Shown: in pieces, positions 15,343 through 24,426 of the stretch
How positions within the stretch are numbered: the stretch's first letter is position 1
How the letters are laid out: each line of letters starts with the position of its first letter
DNA from: Chryseobacterium sp. G0201
GTDB taxonomy: Bacteria; Bacteroidota; Bacteroidia; Flavobacteriales; Weeksellaceae
Assembly: GCF_003815655.1 (NCBI RefSeq)
Contig: NZ_CP033917.1
Span: 62,001-126,000, forward strand
Reading direction: 5' to 3'
Length of the DNA stretch: 64,000 bases
The notes under the pieces: model-generated
What the model saw: only the letters and a program-made list of their open reading frames with translations
Database searches by the model: none
What the model was told of the DNA's origin: nothing
Made by a program: the position numbers and the translations under genes

Positions 15343-18213
15343 TTATAGCTGTGGTTTTGTATTGTATTTATAATCCTTAATGACGTTTCCGTTAACATCT
15401 ACTGTGGAAGTTAGTTTTCCGTTTTTATCATACTTGTAGATTTCTCTCATACCGTTTGGCGGAGTAACTGTTGTAGCGCCAATCAAAGGATCATAAGTAT
15501 ATGTTGTAATCACGGTATTCTTCAATGCAGAATTGGTTCTGAAAATATCTAACGCATTGATAAGTGCTGTTTCTGTCGAAGCATCTAGATCTGCATTGGA
15601 TTTTAGGATAATATCGTCTGCAAGATTTCCAATATCAAAAACTGTTGCGCCTTCTATTTTTGCAATCGGTAAACTTTGATTATATCCCCAGATCATTACC
15701 GTTGATATACCTGAACCTATAGTCTGATCATAATGTGAAGTGAACTGGCGGATATTTCCTTTAGAATCATATTGATCATATTTAATAACAGCCTTAGTAC
15801 TGTTATCATTGGGATTAATAGAGATTACAGAAGAAGGGTACAGGTTACCTGCATTCTCATATTTAACCTGCGAATTGGAAACTAACTTTCCATTACTCTT
15901 TATCTCCGTTTTTACAGGGATACCGTTCATATAAGCATTTTGCAAATTCTGATAGTCTGCTAAGCCGGCAGCATACGTAACTGTTCTTTCAGTGATATTT
16001 CCATCTGATGAGGTTTCCTTAACAGAAGCAACTTTGAAATTAACAGGATTAAATTCTGTCTCTGTTTTACTCTCTACAAATCGATTAGCTCCTGTATAAT
16101 CCTTAGTAGTAACTTTTGTACTTTTCATAAAGGCCTTTTTGGTCACTCCTCCGTCAACAGGTACTTCCGGCATTTGGTTTAATGTTTCAAAAGTAAAATC
16201 ATAATTAACAGAAGATACCAATTTATTCTGATTGTCAAAAACCTCTTTTTTATCCATTACCCCGGTTTTGGTCATATTATAATATGGCCAGAATTGGGTA
16301 CTGTTGCCATTGTAGGTGTAGGGTGTTTTTGGATAATCATTAGGATTTTTGAAATAATATTTTACATATCCGTTGTCTTCATTATTGGTTACCTTTACGT
16401 TTTTATAAAGCACAATCGGAGAGTATTCAGTCGATGTACTTTCCATCTCAGGATAAAATTGATAACCGCTTACGCTGTTGGGATCATTGAACATATTATA
16501 ATCATAAGCGACTGTTTTCTTTGCCACGTAGTCTAGCTCGGAGTTATAATATTTAATATCCCTAATACGGATTCCGAGTTTTTTATTGTTGCTTACCGCA
16601 TTTTTATAAGGCAGAGGTTTAAGTCCTATATCTGAAAAACCAACAATCCCGTGTCCTCCGGTTCCGGTTATTTTTATGGTATGAGAACCCGGTTTCAGAG
16701 ACAGTATTCTAAATGACCATGATCTGCCTTCCAGCGCCTCGTCATTAAAAGCATAACAGGCACTGCTGGTTAAAGCAGGATCATTATCTATTACATAATC
16801 AACAAAGGATTGAGGATCAGCAGGTCCATAATAAGGATAGTATTTCGTTGCATCAAAATCAATATAGATTGGCTTATCCTTATTAGGTTCTCCTGTCACC
16901 TGAAAGGTATAAGTCTTTGTTGTACCATTGGGAACATCAAAATCTACTGCTGCGAAAGACTGTATAAACTGAACTTCCGGATCTGAAAAAGATTCAGGCG
17001 TTACATAATTTGGCGTGCTTTTGTTAATATAATACTGGTTCGCTTCAAAATTATATTCTACCATTCCACCTGTCGGTAAAATAACTCTGTGCAAACTACT
17101 GATACCTGTGTCTGTTTCCGGTGGTATAGCAGTACATGCTCTGTCTGCCCCATCACCGCTGTTGAAATAGAACGTATTATATACAAGTTTTGTAGTTTCC
17201 AGAGGATTTCCAGTAGGATTGGATAAATTGATTTTATTAATTTTAATCAATTTTCTTATATATCCCTGGTTGAGTCCATCAGAATAGATTAGTCCATATT
17301 GTGAAATGATTTCCGAGTGAGTATTCTTAAGCGAAACGTTGGTAATGCTGTAAGGGTCATTCATAGTGCCTTCCAAGGCAGCATCATAATGATAATTAAT
17401 ATCAATAGAACCTATTCCTGGAGACACCATGGTCTTTAATTTACAAGACTGATACAGTAATTCGCTTGTACCCGGTTTGTTTTTATTTTCTTTTTGGTAG
17501 ATAAAATTTAAAAGTTCTACGTTATTGGCATTTTTAATCTGTGTAAGATAAAATGCAGATTTATATAATGCCCCGGAAGCAGACGGATGGCTATAGTTTT
17601 TTGCTTGGCTGTAATCATTAAAGATATATTTGTACCCGTTATCATCGGTAATCGTAAACGAATTGACAATCAGAGTGGCAGTATTACTCGTTCTGGTATA
17701 CTCAATTTTGATGTTATTAGGCGTAAGGTTTACAACCTGAAAAGTATTGGCATCTATATTCCTTTCAATTTTGAATTTGCCGGATATGCCCGGTAAATTG
17801 TAATAGTAAATATCATTGAACTTATTCTTTTTGTGATAAGCCCAATTTGCATCATCATATCTTTCATCCAGTTCATCTACGACCTCTCTTGATATTACGC
17901 CTCCTGCAAACATAGACCAGCCTATTCCGACCTCGCTTCCGGCTTCTGCTTCATTCGTGTTTAACGGATGATACCCTAATGACAGATTGGCTGCAATATT
18001 TTTATCATAACTTGTCAATCTTAATAGGGGGAACTGAATGTCAGGAACTCCTGTAGCCAAAGATACCGGAGCATCTGTATAGCTGGCTAATGAAGAAACA
18101 GAAGGTACTGGTCTTGGCAGATCTCCAAAATTAATATCTTCATGTTGTGCTTGTAAGCCGGTAGGTATAATAATCCCTGTTATAACGCTTAGTAGGGCAA
18201 TTATTTTTCTCAT
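15343..18213 (-). CDS. Secreted SpvB/YD-repeat protein, partner of the Rhs toxin
   Basis: A 956-residue protein with a signal peptide (LLSVITGIIIPTGLQAQ). The N-terminal region GVPDIQFPLLRL ... ANLSLGYHP ... EVGIGWSMFAGGVISR matches the pattern seen at the start of SpvB/TcB-type proteins (prolonged beta-rich module with xLSYxSG...GxGWxL). The C-terminus has YD repeats (YDSKGNIRQFTSHYD, YDKNGKLTSTVDVNGN). The following rhs frame begins directly after its stop. In Tc toxins a SpvB/YD protein (TcB) and an Rhs protein (TcC) build one hollow shell around the toxin tip. This pair could be a secreted counterpart, an inference from domain order. Confidence 0.7.
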   Translation of the reverse strand: MRKIIALLSVITGIIIPTGLQAQHEDINFGDLPRPVPSVSSLASYTDAPVSLATGVPDIQFPLLRLTSYDKNIAANLSLGYHPLNTNEAEAGSEVGIGWSMFAGGVISREVVDELDERYDDANWAYHKKNKFNDIYYYNLPGISGKFKIERNIDANTFQVVNLTPNNIKIEYTRTSNTATLIVNSFTITDDNGYKYIFNDYSQAKNYSHPSASGALYKSAFYLTQIKNANNVELLNFIYQKENKNKPGTSELLYQSCKLKTMVSPGIGSIDINYHYDAALEGTMNDPYSITNVSLKNTHSEIISQYGLIYSDGLNQGYIRKLIKINKINLSNPTGNPLETTKLVYNTFYFNSGDGADRACTAIPPETDTGISSLHRVILPTGGMVEYNFEANQYYINKSTPNYVTPESFSDPEVQFIQSFAAVDFDVPNGTTKTYTFQVTGEPNKDKPIYIDFDATKYYPYYGPADPQSFVDYVIDNDPALTSSACYAFNDEALEGRSWSFRILSLKPGSHTIKITGTGGHGIVGFSDIGLKPLPYKNAVSNNKKLGIRIRDIKYYNSELDYVAKKTVAYDYNMFNDPNSVSGYQFYPEMESTSTEYSPIVLYKNVKVTNNEDNGYVKYYFKNPNDYPKTPYTYNGNSTQFWPYYNMTKTGVMDKKEVFDNQNKLVSSVNYDFTFETLNQMPEVPVDGGVTKKAFMKSTKVTTKDYTGANRFVESKTETEFNPVNFKVASVKETSSDGNITERTVTYAAGLADYQNLQNAYMNGIPVKTEIKSNGKLVSNSQVKYENAGNLYPSSVISINPNDNSTKAVIKYDQYDSKGNIRQFTSHYDQTIGSGISTVMIWGYNQSLPIAKIEGATVFDIGNLADDIILKSNADLDASTETALINALDIFRTNSALKNTVITTYTYDPLIGATTVTPPNGMREIYKYDKNGKLTSTVDVNGNVIKDYKYNTKPQL

Positions 18214-18219
18214 TTGTGT

Positions 18220-19758
18220 TTACTTTTTAATTAATTTGGCGTTAGCCGTTTTATTGTTATCAGTTTTTACAACAATCAAATAAGCTCCCTGAATCAACGG
18301 CTGAGTATTGATCTTGGTTACCTTGTTCTTTGTTTTTAAACTCTGCAATTGTCGTCCTGACATATCGTACAAAATAATTTCTGCATCCTTGAAATCAAAA
18401 CCAATTTCTACATAAGTGTAATCTGATACCGGATTCGGATAAATTTTAATGTCTTGTTTTACGATCAACTGATCGATCTGCTTATCGCCAAGCTTAATGA
18501 TTTTCCAGTTTTCTTTTCCAAGTTCCTCAGCACTTGTTCCTGCTAAAATGATTGATCCGTCACGGTTTAACTTGATGTCTGAAAGCCTTTCTTCACGCTT
18601 ACTTGATTCGCCTTTTACATATTTTTTCCACTGCTCATTGCCGTTTTGGTCTAAATAAAGCATCCAAAACTTTTCATCATCGTTCTGGATTCTTCCTTCT
18701 GCCTGAGTGTAACCACCTAGTAAAATTCCTGTAGAGGTTTTATCATCGGTGCTATGTAAAACACTCATTCCCATCAAAATATCTCTGCCACCAAAATTGT
18801 AAGATTTCTGCCAGATTTCATCACCTTTTTCATTTAAAGAAATCAACCAAAGATCTGTTCCTTCTTCAATTCCAACGGTTTTATTTCCTGATCTCTCAGA
18901 TCTGGATTCTCCACCAATTAGAAATCCTGTAGATGTTAAAGCGAGCGTTCTCAAATGATCATCACCTTTTCCACCGAAGTTCTTTTCCCATTCAACCTTT
19001 CCTTCTTTGGAAAGTTTAATAATCCAATAATCTCCTTCACCAAAGTTTTCAGTTTTCTTTGAACCTCCGGCATTGCTTCTGGAATAGATGCCTAACAAGG
19101 CGCCGCCATCTTTCGTAGGAATCATTTTTTCTACTTCATCTAATCCTTTTCCGCCTAAAATAAATTGTGATAATTCTTTTCCGTTTTTGTCTAATTTGAT
19201 AATTAAAACATCTTTAGAGCCGTAACCTTTAGCTGAGTTCTGAACATTTCCAGCAACAAAGAATCCTAAATCCGTTGTCTGAATAACAGATCTTGCCTCT
19301 TCATCTGCGTTTGATCCAATCGTTTTTTGCCACAGCTCGTCTCCGAATTCATTTAATCTGATTAGCCAGATGTCGCTTCCCCCTTTAGAATCATCTTTTT
19401 TGTCCAGACTTTTGTCTGAATACGAGGTGCCAACTACAGCGAATCCACCATCTTGGGTTGATACAGTTGCTGAAAGGAAATCATGATTATTTCCAACAAA
19501 GAACTTTTCAAAGACCTGCTCGCCCTGTTGGTTCAATTTTACCAAGTGAAAATCGTAACCGTTATTCTGTTTGTTTTGTGTTGATACTTTGGAAGGCTGA
19601 ATACTGCTTCCTGTAATTAAATACTGTCCGTCAATTGTTGTAGTGACTTGTGATAAGAAATCCTGCGTATTGGATTTAATATCCTTTTGCCAAACCACTT
19701 CCTGAGCGTAGCCCAAGATTGTGCACATAGTAAATGCACTCATGTAGAGTTTTCTCAT
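18220..19758 (-). CDS. Secreted repeat protein with T9SS type A sorting domain
   Basis: 512 residues with a signal peptide (MRKLYMSAFTMCTILGYAQ). There are about eight repeats of the type GGxxxxGxSxS...DxWLIRLNExGDELWQK (for example SDIWLIRLNEFGDELWQKTI), compatible with a beta-propeller. The C-terminal 80 residues (IKIYPNPVSDYTYVEI ... LYDMSGRQLQSL ... QGAYLIVVKTD) are a type A T9SS sorting signal, so the protein should cross the outer membrane by T9SS. It is the first gene of the Rhs operon, six bp before the YD-repeat gene. It could be a surface anchor or scaffold for the Rhs pair; that role is inferred. Confidence 0.8.
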   Translation of the reverse strand: MRKLYMSAFTMCTILGYAQEVVWQKDIKSNTQDFLSQVTTTIDGQYLITGSSIQPSKVSTQNKQNNGYDFHLVKLNQQGEQVFEKFFVGNNHDFLSATVSTQDGGFAVVGTSYSDKSLDKKDDSKGGSDIWLIRLNEFGDELWQKTIGSNADEEARSVIQTTDLGFFVAGNVQNSAKGYGSKDVLIIKLDKNGKELSQFILGGKGLDEVEKMIPTKDGGALLGIYSRSNAGGSKKTENFGEGDYWIIKLSKEGKVEWEKNFGGKGDDHLRTLALTSTGFLIGGESRSERSGNKTVGIEEGTDLWLISLNEKGDEIWQKSYNFGGRDILMGMSVLHSTDDKTSTGILLGGYTQAEGRIQNDDEKFWMLYLDQNGNEQWKKYVKGESSKREERLSDIKLNRDGSIILAGTSAEELGKENWKIIKLGDKQIDQLIVKQDIKIYPNPVSDYTYVEIGFDFKDAEIILYDMSGRQLQSLKTKNKVTKINTQPLIQGAYLIVVKTDNNKTANAKLIKK

Positions 19759-19805
19759 CTATTTTGTGTTTAAAAGTTAATATGAGTTTTTTTATTATAA
19801 TTTTG

Positions 19806-19813
19806 CAAATTTA
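19806..19813 (-). promoter_or_regulatory. Candidate -7 box of the Rhs operon
   Basis: The minus strand reads TAAATTTG, an exact match to the Bacteroidetes TAnnTTTG -7 element, 48 bp before the ATG of the T9SS cargo gene. No good TTG -33 element is seen at the expected distance. Confidence 0.45.
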
Positions 19814-19956
19814 ACATTTATTAATAGTTTTTAATATCCTGTTAATGAGATTTAATATGAATCTTATCACATCTTAGTATTTTTATCTCCTGTAAATTAG
19901 CTTGAAACAAAGATATATCTGTAAAGCGACATAACTTGTCGTCTTATAATTTTAAT

Positions 19957-20000
19957 TTAAAAAAAAAAATTCCATGTTATAAACTTTACAACATGGAATT
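19957..20000 (-). terminator. Terminator after the DUF4352-type gene
   Basis: AATTCCATGTT and AACATGGAATT form an 11-bp perfect stem. An A-run at its left gives the T-tract on the minus strand. It separates the DUF4352-type pair from the Rhs operon promoter. Confidence 0.85.
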
Positions 20001-20014
20001 GCTAAAACAATAAA

Positions 20015-20569
20015 TTACTCAATAGTACCAAGGTCAATTAAGTCGTTACTTCCTGAGCGACCAGGCTTGTAATAAGCTTTTCCTTTAAGTTCCGCTGGGA
20101 TTTTATAAACCAGATTGGTAGTCTTTGTTGTTAACGGGTTAATCTGGTCAAGCATCAATCTCCAGCCTTCCAGCATGATAGGCTCAGATTTGTCGAATGT
20201 ATAATCTTTGCCGTTATAGTTTACTAAGACTTCTCCGTCTATCAGCATTCGGCTCTCCTCACTGTTGTTTTTAAAAGAGGTATTAATGATGAGGTAACGT
20301 ATTCCCGCTTCTGGTTTTAGGTCTGCAAATTCATTTCCTGTGTTTACTCTATTTTCAATACTGATCTTATTAACGGTAACATCAAAATAATCCGTAGGCA
20401 AAGTTTCACCTATTTTTTTGTAGTTCGCTTTAGCTTCTCCGCTTACTGTTGCTGTTGAGGTGTCAGAATTTCCAGATTTTTCTTTTTTGCCATCCATGCT
20501 CCCCATGGCAATGACCAAGAAAAATGCGAATGCCCCTGCCGAGGCAAGATGTTTAATGTTTTTTTTCAT
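20015..20569 (-). CDS. DUF4352-type secreted or membrane-anchored protein
   Basis: 184 residues. The N-terminal hydrophobic stretch (LASAGAFAFFLVIAMGSMDG) is a signal peptide or anchor, followed by a Ser/Thr-rich linker. The globular part (FDVTVNKISIENRVNTGNEF, YLIINTSFKNNSEES, ...LVYKIPAELKG) has the immunoglobulin-like pattern of DUF4352/telokin-like proteins, often extracellular and of unknown role. It overlaps the upstream membrane-protein gene by 17 bp, so the two form an operon. A fragment of a paralogue is found at 4838-4947 on the other side of the Rhs array. Confidence 0.65.
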   Translation of the reverse strand: MKKNIKHLASAGAFAFFLVIAMGSMDGKKEKSGNSDTSTATVSGEAKANYKKIGETLPTDYFDVTVNKISIENRVNTGNEFADLKPEAGIRYLIINTSFKNNSEESRMLIDGEVLVNYNGKDYTFDKSEPIMLEGWRLMLDQINPLTTKTTNLVYKIPAELKGKAYYKPGRSGSNDLIDLGTIE

Positions 20570-21017
20570 TTTGTAAAAATTTTAAATTATATGTTATTGA
20601 TTGTTTGAAAAGTAAAAGCGGCAGGATAGTGCCTATTATGTAGAATACAATATCTAATAAATCAAAAGTCCCTTGAATAAAGCCTATAAACTGCCCTAAT
20701 TCCGAGCAAACAGCAATGAATGGAATAATTCCTACCCAGAAAAGATTAAAAGGCGAAATAACGCCTTTCCAAATGCCAAGCATCAGGCAGACGTAAGAAA
20801 ATACCCAGAGGCTATCGGGAAATGAGAATAAAAGCCATTGCGGGAGTTTTGAAGAAGTTAACATCGTTAGCTTTCTCACATTCAAGCCAAGTAAGTTTAT
20901 TCCCAAAGAGTTGCTCCACGAAAAGATTTTAAGACTGGATGTCCTGAACAGAACATAAATAAGTGTTCCGAAAACCAGACTTACAATGCTACCTATAAAA
21001 AAATTGTTAGACTTCAT
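20553..21017 (-). CDS. Small integral membrane protein, VanZ-like pattern
   Basis: 154 residues with about four hydrophobic segments (FFIGSIVSLVFGTLIYVLF, WVFSYVCLMLGIWKGVI, FNLFWVGIIPFIAVCSEL, IVFYIIGTILPLLLF). The stretch SELGQFIGFIQGTFDLLDIV resembles the E-x-x-Q...R-x-F-D-x-x-D motif of VanZ-like proteins, but the Arg is missing, so the family call is weak. Its 3' end overlaps the start of the DUF4352-type gene by 17 bp, indicating coupled translation. Confidence 0.5.
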   Translation of the reverse strand: MKSNNFFIGSIVSLVFGTLIYVLFRTSSLKIFSWSNSLGINLLGLNVRKLTMLTSSKLPQWLLFSFPDSLWVFSYVCLMLGIWKGVISPFNLFWVGIIPFIAVCSELGQFIGFIQGTFDLLDIVFYIIGTILPLLLFKQSITYNLKFLQNEKKH

Positions 21018-21151
21018 CAGAATGCGAAATAAAAATTATTTGTTCTGATGTCCTTACGGGTTTCCGTAGTTTGATGAAATAAGAGAGATTGAGGTGTTTC
21101 ATATAGATTTCGAGCTTTTGAAATGGAAAGGGTGCTAACTAACTTCACTCT

Positions 21152-21263
21152 CTACTCAGGTCACTGGTATAACCCACAAAAGCAATGAAGCAGAAGCACC
21201 CAATCGGGAGGCTCTTGCAGTCATTCGCTTTTGTTCTATTTAATATTACCAGTATTTGAGTAG
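21152..21263. other. 112-nt nested hairpin (candidate structured RNA or replication/recombination site)
   Basis: Three nested arm pairs are visible. CTACTCA (21152-21158) pairs with TGAGTAG (21257-21263), and ACTGGTA with TACCAGT just inside. ACAAAAGCAATGA (21176-21188) pairs with TCATTCGCTTTTGT with one bulged base. GCAGAAGC pairs with GCTCTTGC, capped by CCCAATCGGG. A smaller hairpin (TACGG-GTTT-CCGTA, about 21054-21067) lies to the left and ATTGC-AAAAC-GCAAT to the right. It lies in the 442-bp gap between the serine recombinase and the VanZ-like gene, within the Rep-bearing module. It could be a rolling-circle origin, a recombination site or a noncoding RNA. Confidence 0.6.
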
Positions 21264-21459
21264 AAAAAACGAATTGCAAAACGCAATATCTATATGTTAT
21301 TTACAGCCTTAATTTGATCTTATAATTTTCTGATTTTTGTTGTTCCTACAAATGTACCAAATATCCTACAATAATTGCAAATGCTTTAATCTTCAAAAAA
21401 ATCGTTATCAATTTCTTTTAATTCAACCACTTAAAAATAACAATTTTAATTTTTTTTAT

Positions 21460-22131
21460 TTACGAACTTTGTGTACATCTTTCATAAAGAGTAAATACCT
21501 GTGATCCAGAAAAGCTTTTACCCTTACTTGTCAAAAACCCTGCATTATTAAGCTCATCGGCAATTTTCCTGTAACTCAAATTATTTTTTCGATGTAAGTT
21601 TATAAGCGCAAGAGCCTTTTTATTATTGTCGTTTTCTTTGGCTTTTTGCACTTTAGCTTCGACTCCTTTCTGTTGAGCCTCTCTAGTTAGATTTTGAGGA
21701 GAACCTAATTTTTTGCCTCTTTTCTTAGCTTCTGCAAGAGCTGACTTAGTCCTTTCGCTAATAAATAAAGCTTCTTGTTCTGCAAGAGCTGCAAAAATAT
21801 GAAGTGTAAATTTATTTGCAGTCGGAAGATCGGTTGCAATAAATTCTACTTCACTTTCCATTAACTTTGAAATAAAAGAAACATTTCTTGCCAAACGGTC
21901 TAATTTGGCGATGATTAGTTTTGCGCTATGTTCTCTGCAATACTTTAGAGCTTTTTGTAGCCCAACTCTGTCATTTCCCTTTTTTGTTCCTGTTTCAACA
22001 TCTGTAAAATCCATTACAGGTATTTCACCTTTAAGATATTTTAAAACTGCACTACGTTGTGCTTCAAGTCCCAATCCTGATGCTCCTTGCTGAGCCGAAC
22101 TAACTCTATAATAAGCAACAAATTTATTCAT
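21460..22131 (-). CDS. Serine site-specific recombinase (resolvase/invertase family)
   Basis: 223 residues with the resolvase fold: YYRVSSAQQG places the nucleophilic serine near residue 10, and the helix containing KLDRLARN (about residue 76) carries conserved active-site Arg and Asp. LAEQEALFISERTK marks the long E helix, and a C-terminal HTH follows (LSYRKIADELNNAGFLTSKG). It is the last minus-strand gene of the island's integration/replication module, next to a large hairpin that could be its site. It could resolve multimers or invert or excise a segment. Confidence 0.88.
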   Translation of the reverse strand: MNKFVAYYRVSSAQQGASGLGLEAQRSAVLKYLKGEIPVMDFTDVETGTKKGNDRVGLQKALKYCREHSAKLIIAKLDRLARNVSFISKLMESEVEFIATDLPTANKFTLHIFAALAEQEALFISERTKSALAEAKKRGKKLGSPQNLTREAQQKGVEAKVQKAKENDNNKKALALINLHRKNNLSYRKIADELNNAGFLTSKGKSFSGSQVFTLYERCTQSS

Positions 22132-22203
22132 ATTGTAAAGGTGTTTTTTATATTAAAAGTCCGTTTAAGGTTCGTAACACTGTGATGTTCCATATTTATT
22201 TGC

Positions 22204-22584
22204 TTAATTGTTACCATTAATGATTGACATTAGCTCCTCATCTGTTAAATGATCCAAGGTTTTAACATTTCTGCTTACGCTGTAAGAGTTATCTTGCCCG
22301 TAGCCTCTATGCTTACCTTTAGTTTTAAGATAGAAAATAGTTGCAGTAGTATTATGCTCTCCTATCTGTTGAAATAAAGATGTTTCTGCGAAATCCAAAG
22401 AGATCTCTTTAATTTCTTCGTAATCATTTTTAAATTGTGTATCAGATCTCAGCCAGTTGTAAAAAGTCTGGCGGTTTACATTAGCCATTTGGCAGGCGGG
22501 GCTTATTACAGCCAAAGACTTTCCTAACGCTTTTAAAAGCATTTTCTTTTTAAGTTTCGTAGAAGGTCTATCACGTTTTACCAC
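22204..22584 (-). CDS. Small HTH protein of the phBC6A51/terminase-small-subunit type
   Basis: 126 residues. A helix-turn-helix is visible in SLAVISPACQMANVNRQTFY NWLRSD, followed by an acidic helix (DYEEIKEISLDFAETSLFQQ) and a TIFYLKTKGKHRGYG stretch. This order (C-x-x-A-x-V-x-R-x-T-F-Y-x-W...E-x-x-L...FYLKT...RGY) is typical of phBC6A51-type homeodomain proteins that resemble phage terminase small subunits. No large terminase is present, so it may act as a DNA-binding regulator in this element. Confidence 0.65.
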   Translation of the reverse strand: MVKRDRPSTKLKKKMLLKALGKSLAVISPACQMANVNRQTFYNWLRSDTQFKNDYEEIKEISLDFAETSLFQQIGEHNTTATIFYLKTKGKHRGYGQDNSYSVSRNVKTLDHLTDEELMSIINGNN

Positions 22585-22656
22585 TTTTCTCTTTTTTATA
22601 TGTCTAATTTGGACTAATCAGTAATTTAAACGTTTGAAATTCAGATCAATATGAAG

Positions 22657-23397
22657 TTATTCAATTCTATGGCGATTTATTAAATCCGTATCTGTATCAA
22701 GAATATCAACAGGATGTGTGTGATATTTGTGATTTTTCCAGTAAAAACACCGAAATATCATCCCTCCGAACTCCTCTAATTTTCCGAAAAATCGAATATG
22801 CCTGACTATTGAGAGAAATTTTTCATCATTTCCAAAATCTTTTCTCAGGGTATAATGGTGAGGATTGTCAGGTATGGTTTTAGCAAAAATGAACTTAACC
22901 TTTTCCAGAGTCTCACCTACATACTCATCTGTCAAATTATCATGTCCAGCTTCCCTGTAAGGATCATACTGCCAAAGTTTGCGTTGTATGGTCATATCAA
23001 TAGGGTCAGGGTATTCAGGAGCATTAAAACTGTTTTCTTGTAGAAAAGCAGCGAATATGTGCCTGTAATCAAATTCATTCTCATTTCCGTAACCAAGTAG
23101 CACAATTTTAGATTTGTTATGTTTTAGCTTTAAATCTTCCAACTGTCCCAGTATTTTCTCAATACCTTTTTTCTCAAGCTTCTGTCTGTAAAGGGTATAA
23201 CAAGAGAGATAGTCCTGAGCTTGCTTATGGTATCTCATGCGGTAGGTGCTAAAACCCCTAAAGGCTTCTACTTCCTCCTTGTGTTCTATCTCTCCAATTA
23301 CTTTCCCAGAAACACTTACCAGAATAAAATCCTGATTCCTTAAATCTTCTATTTTATCAAAACTTGCAGTAAAAACCTGTAAATCAATTTCTTTCAT
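22657..23397 (-). CDS. DUF488-like protein with unknown C-terminal region
   Basis: 246 residues. The first half matches the layout of DUF488 proteins: an N-terminal strand and loop, YRMRYHKQAQDYLSCYT, LGQLEDLKLKHNKSKIVLLG then YGNENEFDYRHIFAAFL, corresponding to the usual LLCxExxxxxCHRxxL. The cysteines normally found there are replaced (GYGNENEFDYRH). The second half (KFIFAKTIPDNPHHYTLRKD ... YWKNHKYHTHP) is not familiar. It lies between the Rep-like gene and the HTH protein in the mobile module. Role unknown. Confidence 0.5.
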   Translation of the reverse strand: MKEIDLQVFTASFDKIEDLRNQDFILVSVSGKVIGEIEHKEEVEAFRGFSTYRMRYHKQAQDYLSCYTLYRQKLEKKGIEKILGQLEDLKLKHNKSKIVLLGYGNENEFDYRHIFAAFLQENSFNAPEYPDPIDMTIQRKLWQYDPYREAGHDNLTDEYVGETLEKVKFIFAKTIPDNPHHYTLRKDFGNDEKFLSIVRHIRFFGKLEEFGGMIFRCFYWKNHKYHTHPVDILDTDTDLINRHRIE

Positions 23398-23433
23398 ACT
23401 TAAATTTACGAAAATTTTCGTTAATAATCAAAT

Positions 23434-24393
23434 TTAAATAATTGATTTATTGTTAGTTACATGATTTATTGTATTTTGATAAGCTATTTCAATTTTAGAA
23501 TCTAACTCTTCTATCAATTGAACTTTTCGGACAAAATACGGAGAATTAGCAATTTCCTTAATTTCCGCTTTTCTCCTACTAAAATATTCTGGTCTTACTA
23601 AGTCCAGTGTTAAAGTACGTGAGGCATCAATCATTTCTAAAACTTCTTGGGTTCCACCTAATGATTCAATCCCTGCGATTGCAAGTTGATTTAAAAGTTC
23701 TTTTTTAGATGAAGCTTTAGAAAAATCCAATATAGCTTTATTCTCTTTATGGATGGATCTATAATCGTTAATAAAACAGGTTGTTAGCTTTAAAAAAGAT
23801 TCCGGATTATATAAATCACTAACAGTTAAATTCCTTTTCAAAATATTTTTTAGAAAAGTCTTATACCTTACTTCTAATCTTGTAATATTCTTATTTATGA
23901 ATTCTTTTGGTATATATTGTTCTCTACTCTTCATTTCTTTAATCTTATCGTAAAAATACATCTCTTTAGATATCGCATTTTTATAATAAAGTGAAGTTTC
24001 TGCAACTGGAAATCTTTTTTTGTAATTTTTAGAATCTCCTAAGTAGCGGAAATAATTTTTTGCCTCATAATCACATTGTATATCAGAAAACAAGTCTATT
24101 CTTTTAATAATTCCACCCCTAATACAAATACCAAAATGTTCACTTACTGTTTCAAGAGCCCTCAGTATTTCATGATAATTTAAACTTGAAATATTATCTC
24201 CATTTAGTATCCTTGGCAGACTACATTCAATCTTAGTATATCCGTTGAATTCTCTTACTTTTATATTCCTAGAGTATCCTTCAGAATATTTGAGATCTCC
24301 AGTTTTCAGATCTACGAATCCTTTTCTTTCGTCCAGAGTTAGAAATTTTTGCTCTGGCAATAAGATATGTATAGTGTCTATCGAGATTGACAT
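23434..24393 (-). CDS. Phage/plasmid-type replication initiator (II/X-like)
   Basis: 319 residues. IKRIDLFSDIQCDY (about residue 96), EMYFYDKIKEMKSR (about 148) and NKNITRLEVRYKTFLK (about 168) follow the order R-x-D...Y-D-K...L-R-x-E found in phage/plasmid gene II/X-type replication proteins of filamentous phages and small mobile elements. These initiate rolling-circle replication by nicking an origin; the Tyr nucleophile is not assigned here. It follows the HTH (excisionase-like) gene and precedes the DUF488-like gene, an arrangement common in Bacteroidetes integrative elements. A nearby hairpin (21152-21263) could be the origin. Confidence 0.65.
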   Translation of the reverse strand: MSISIDTIHILLPEQKFLTLDERKGFVDLKTGDLKYSEGYSRNIKVREFNGYTKIECSLPRILNGDNISSLNYHEILRALETVSEHFGICIRGGIIKRIDLFSDIQCDYEAKNYFRYLGDSKNYKKRFPVAETSLYYKNAISKEMYFYDKIKEMKSREQYIPKEFINKNITRLEVRYKTFLKNILKRNLTVSDLYNPESFLKLTTCFINDYRSIHKENKAILDFSKASSKKELLNQLAIAGIESLGGTQEVLEMIDASRTLTLDLVRPEYFSRRKAEIKEIANSPYFVRKVQLIEELDSKIEIAYQNTINHVTNNKSII

Positions 24394-24426
24394 TTTGAGT
24401 CAATAGATTTACATTGTTATAGAACT

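Noticed and set aside
21152..21263. Retron-type or group II intron RNA as explanation of the hairpin
   Set aside because: No reverse transcriptase is encoded nearby, and the expected domain V-type or msr/msd features are not seen.
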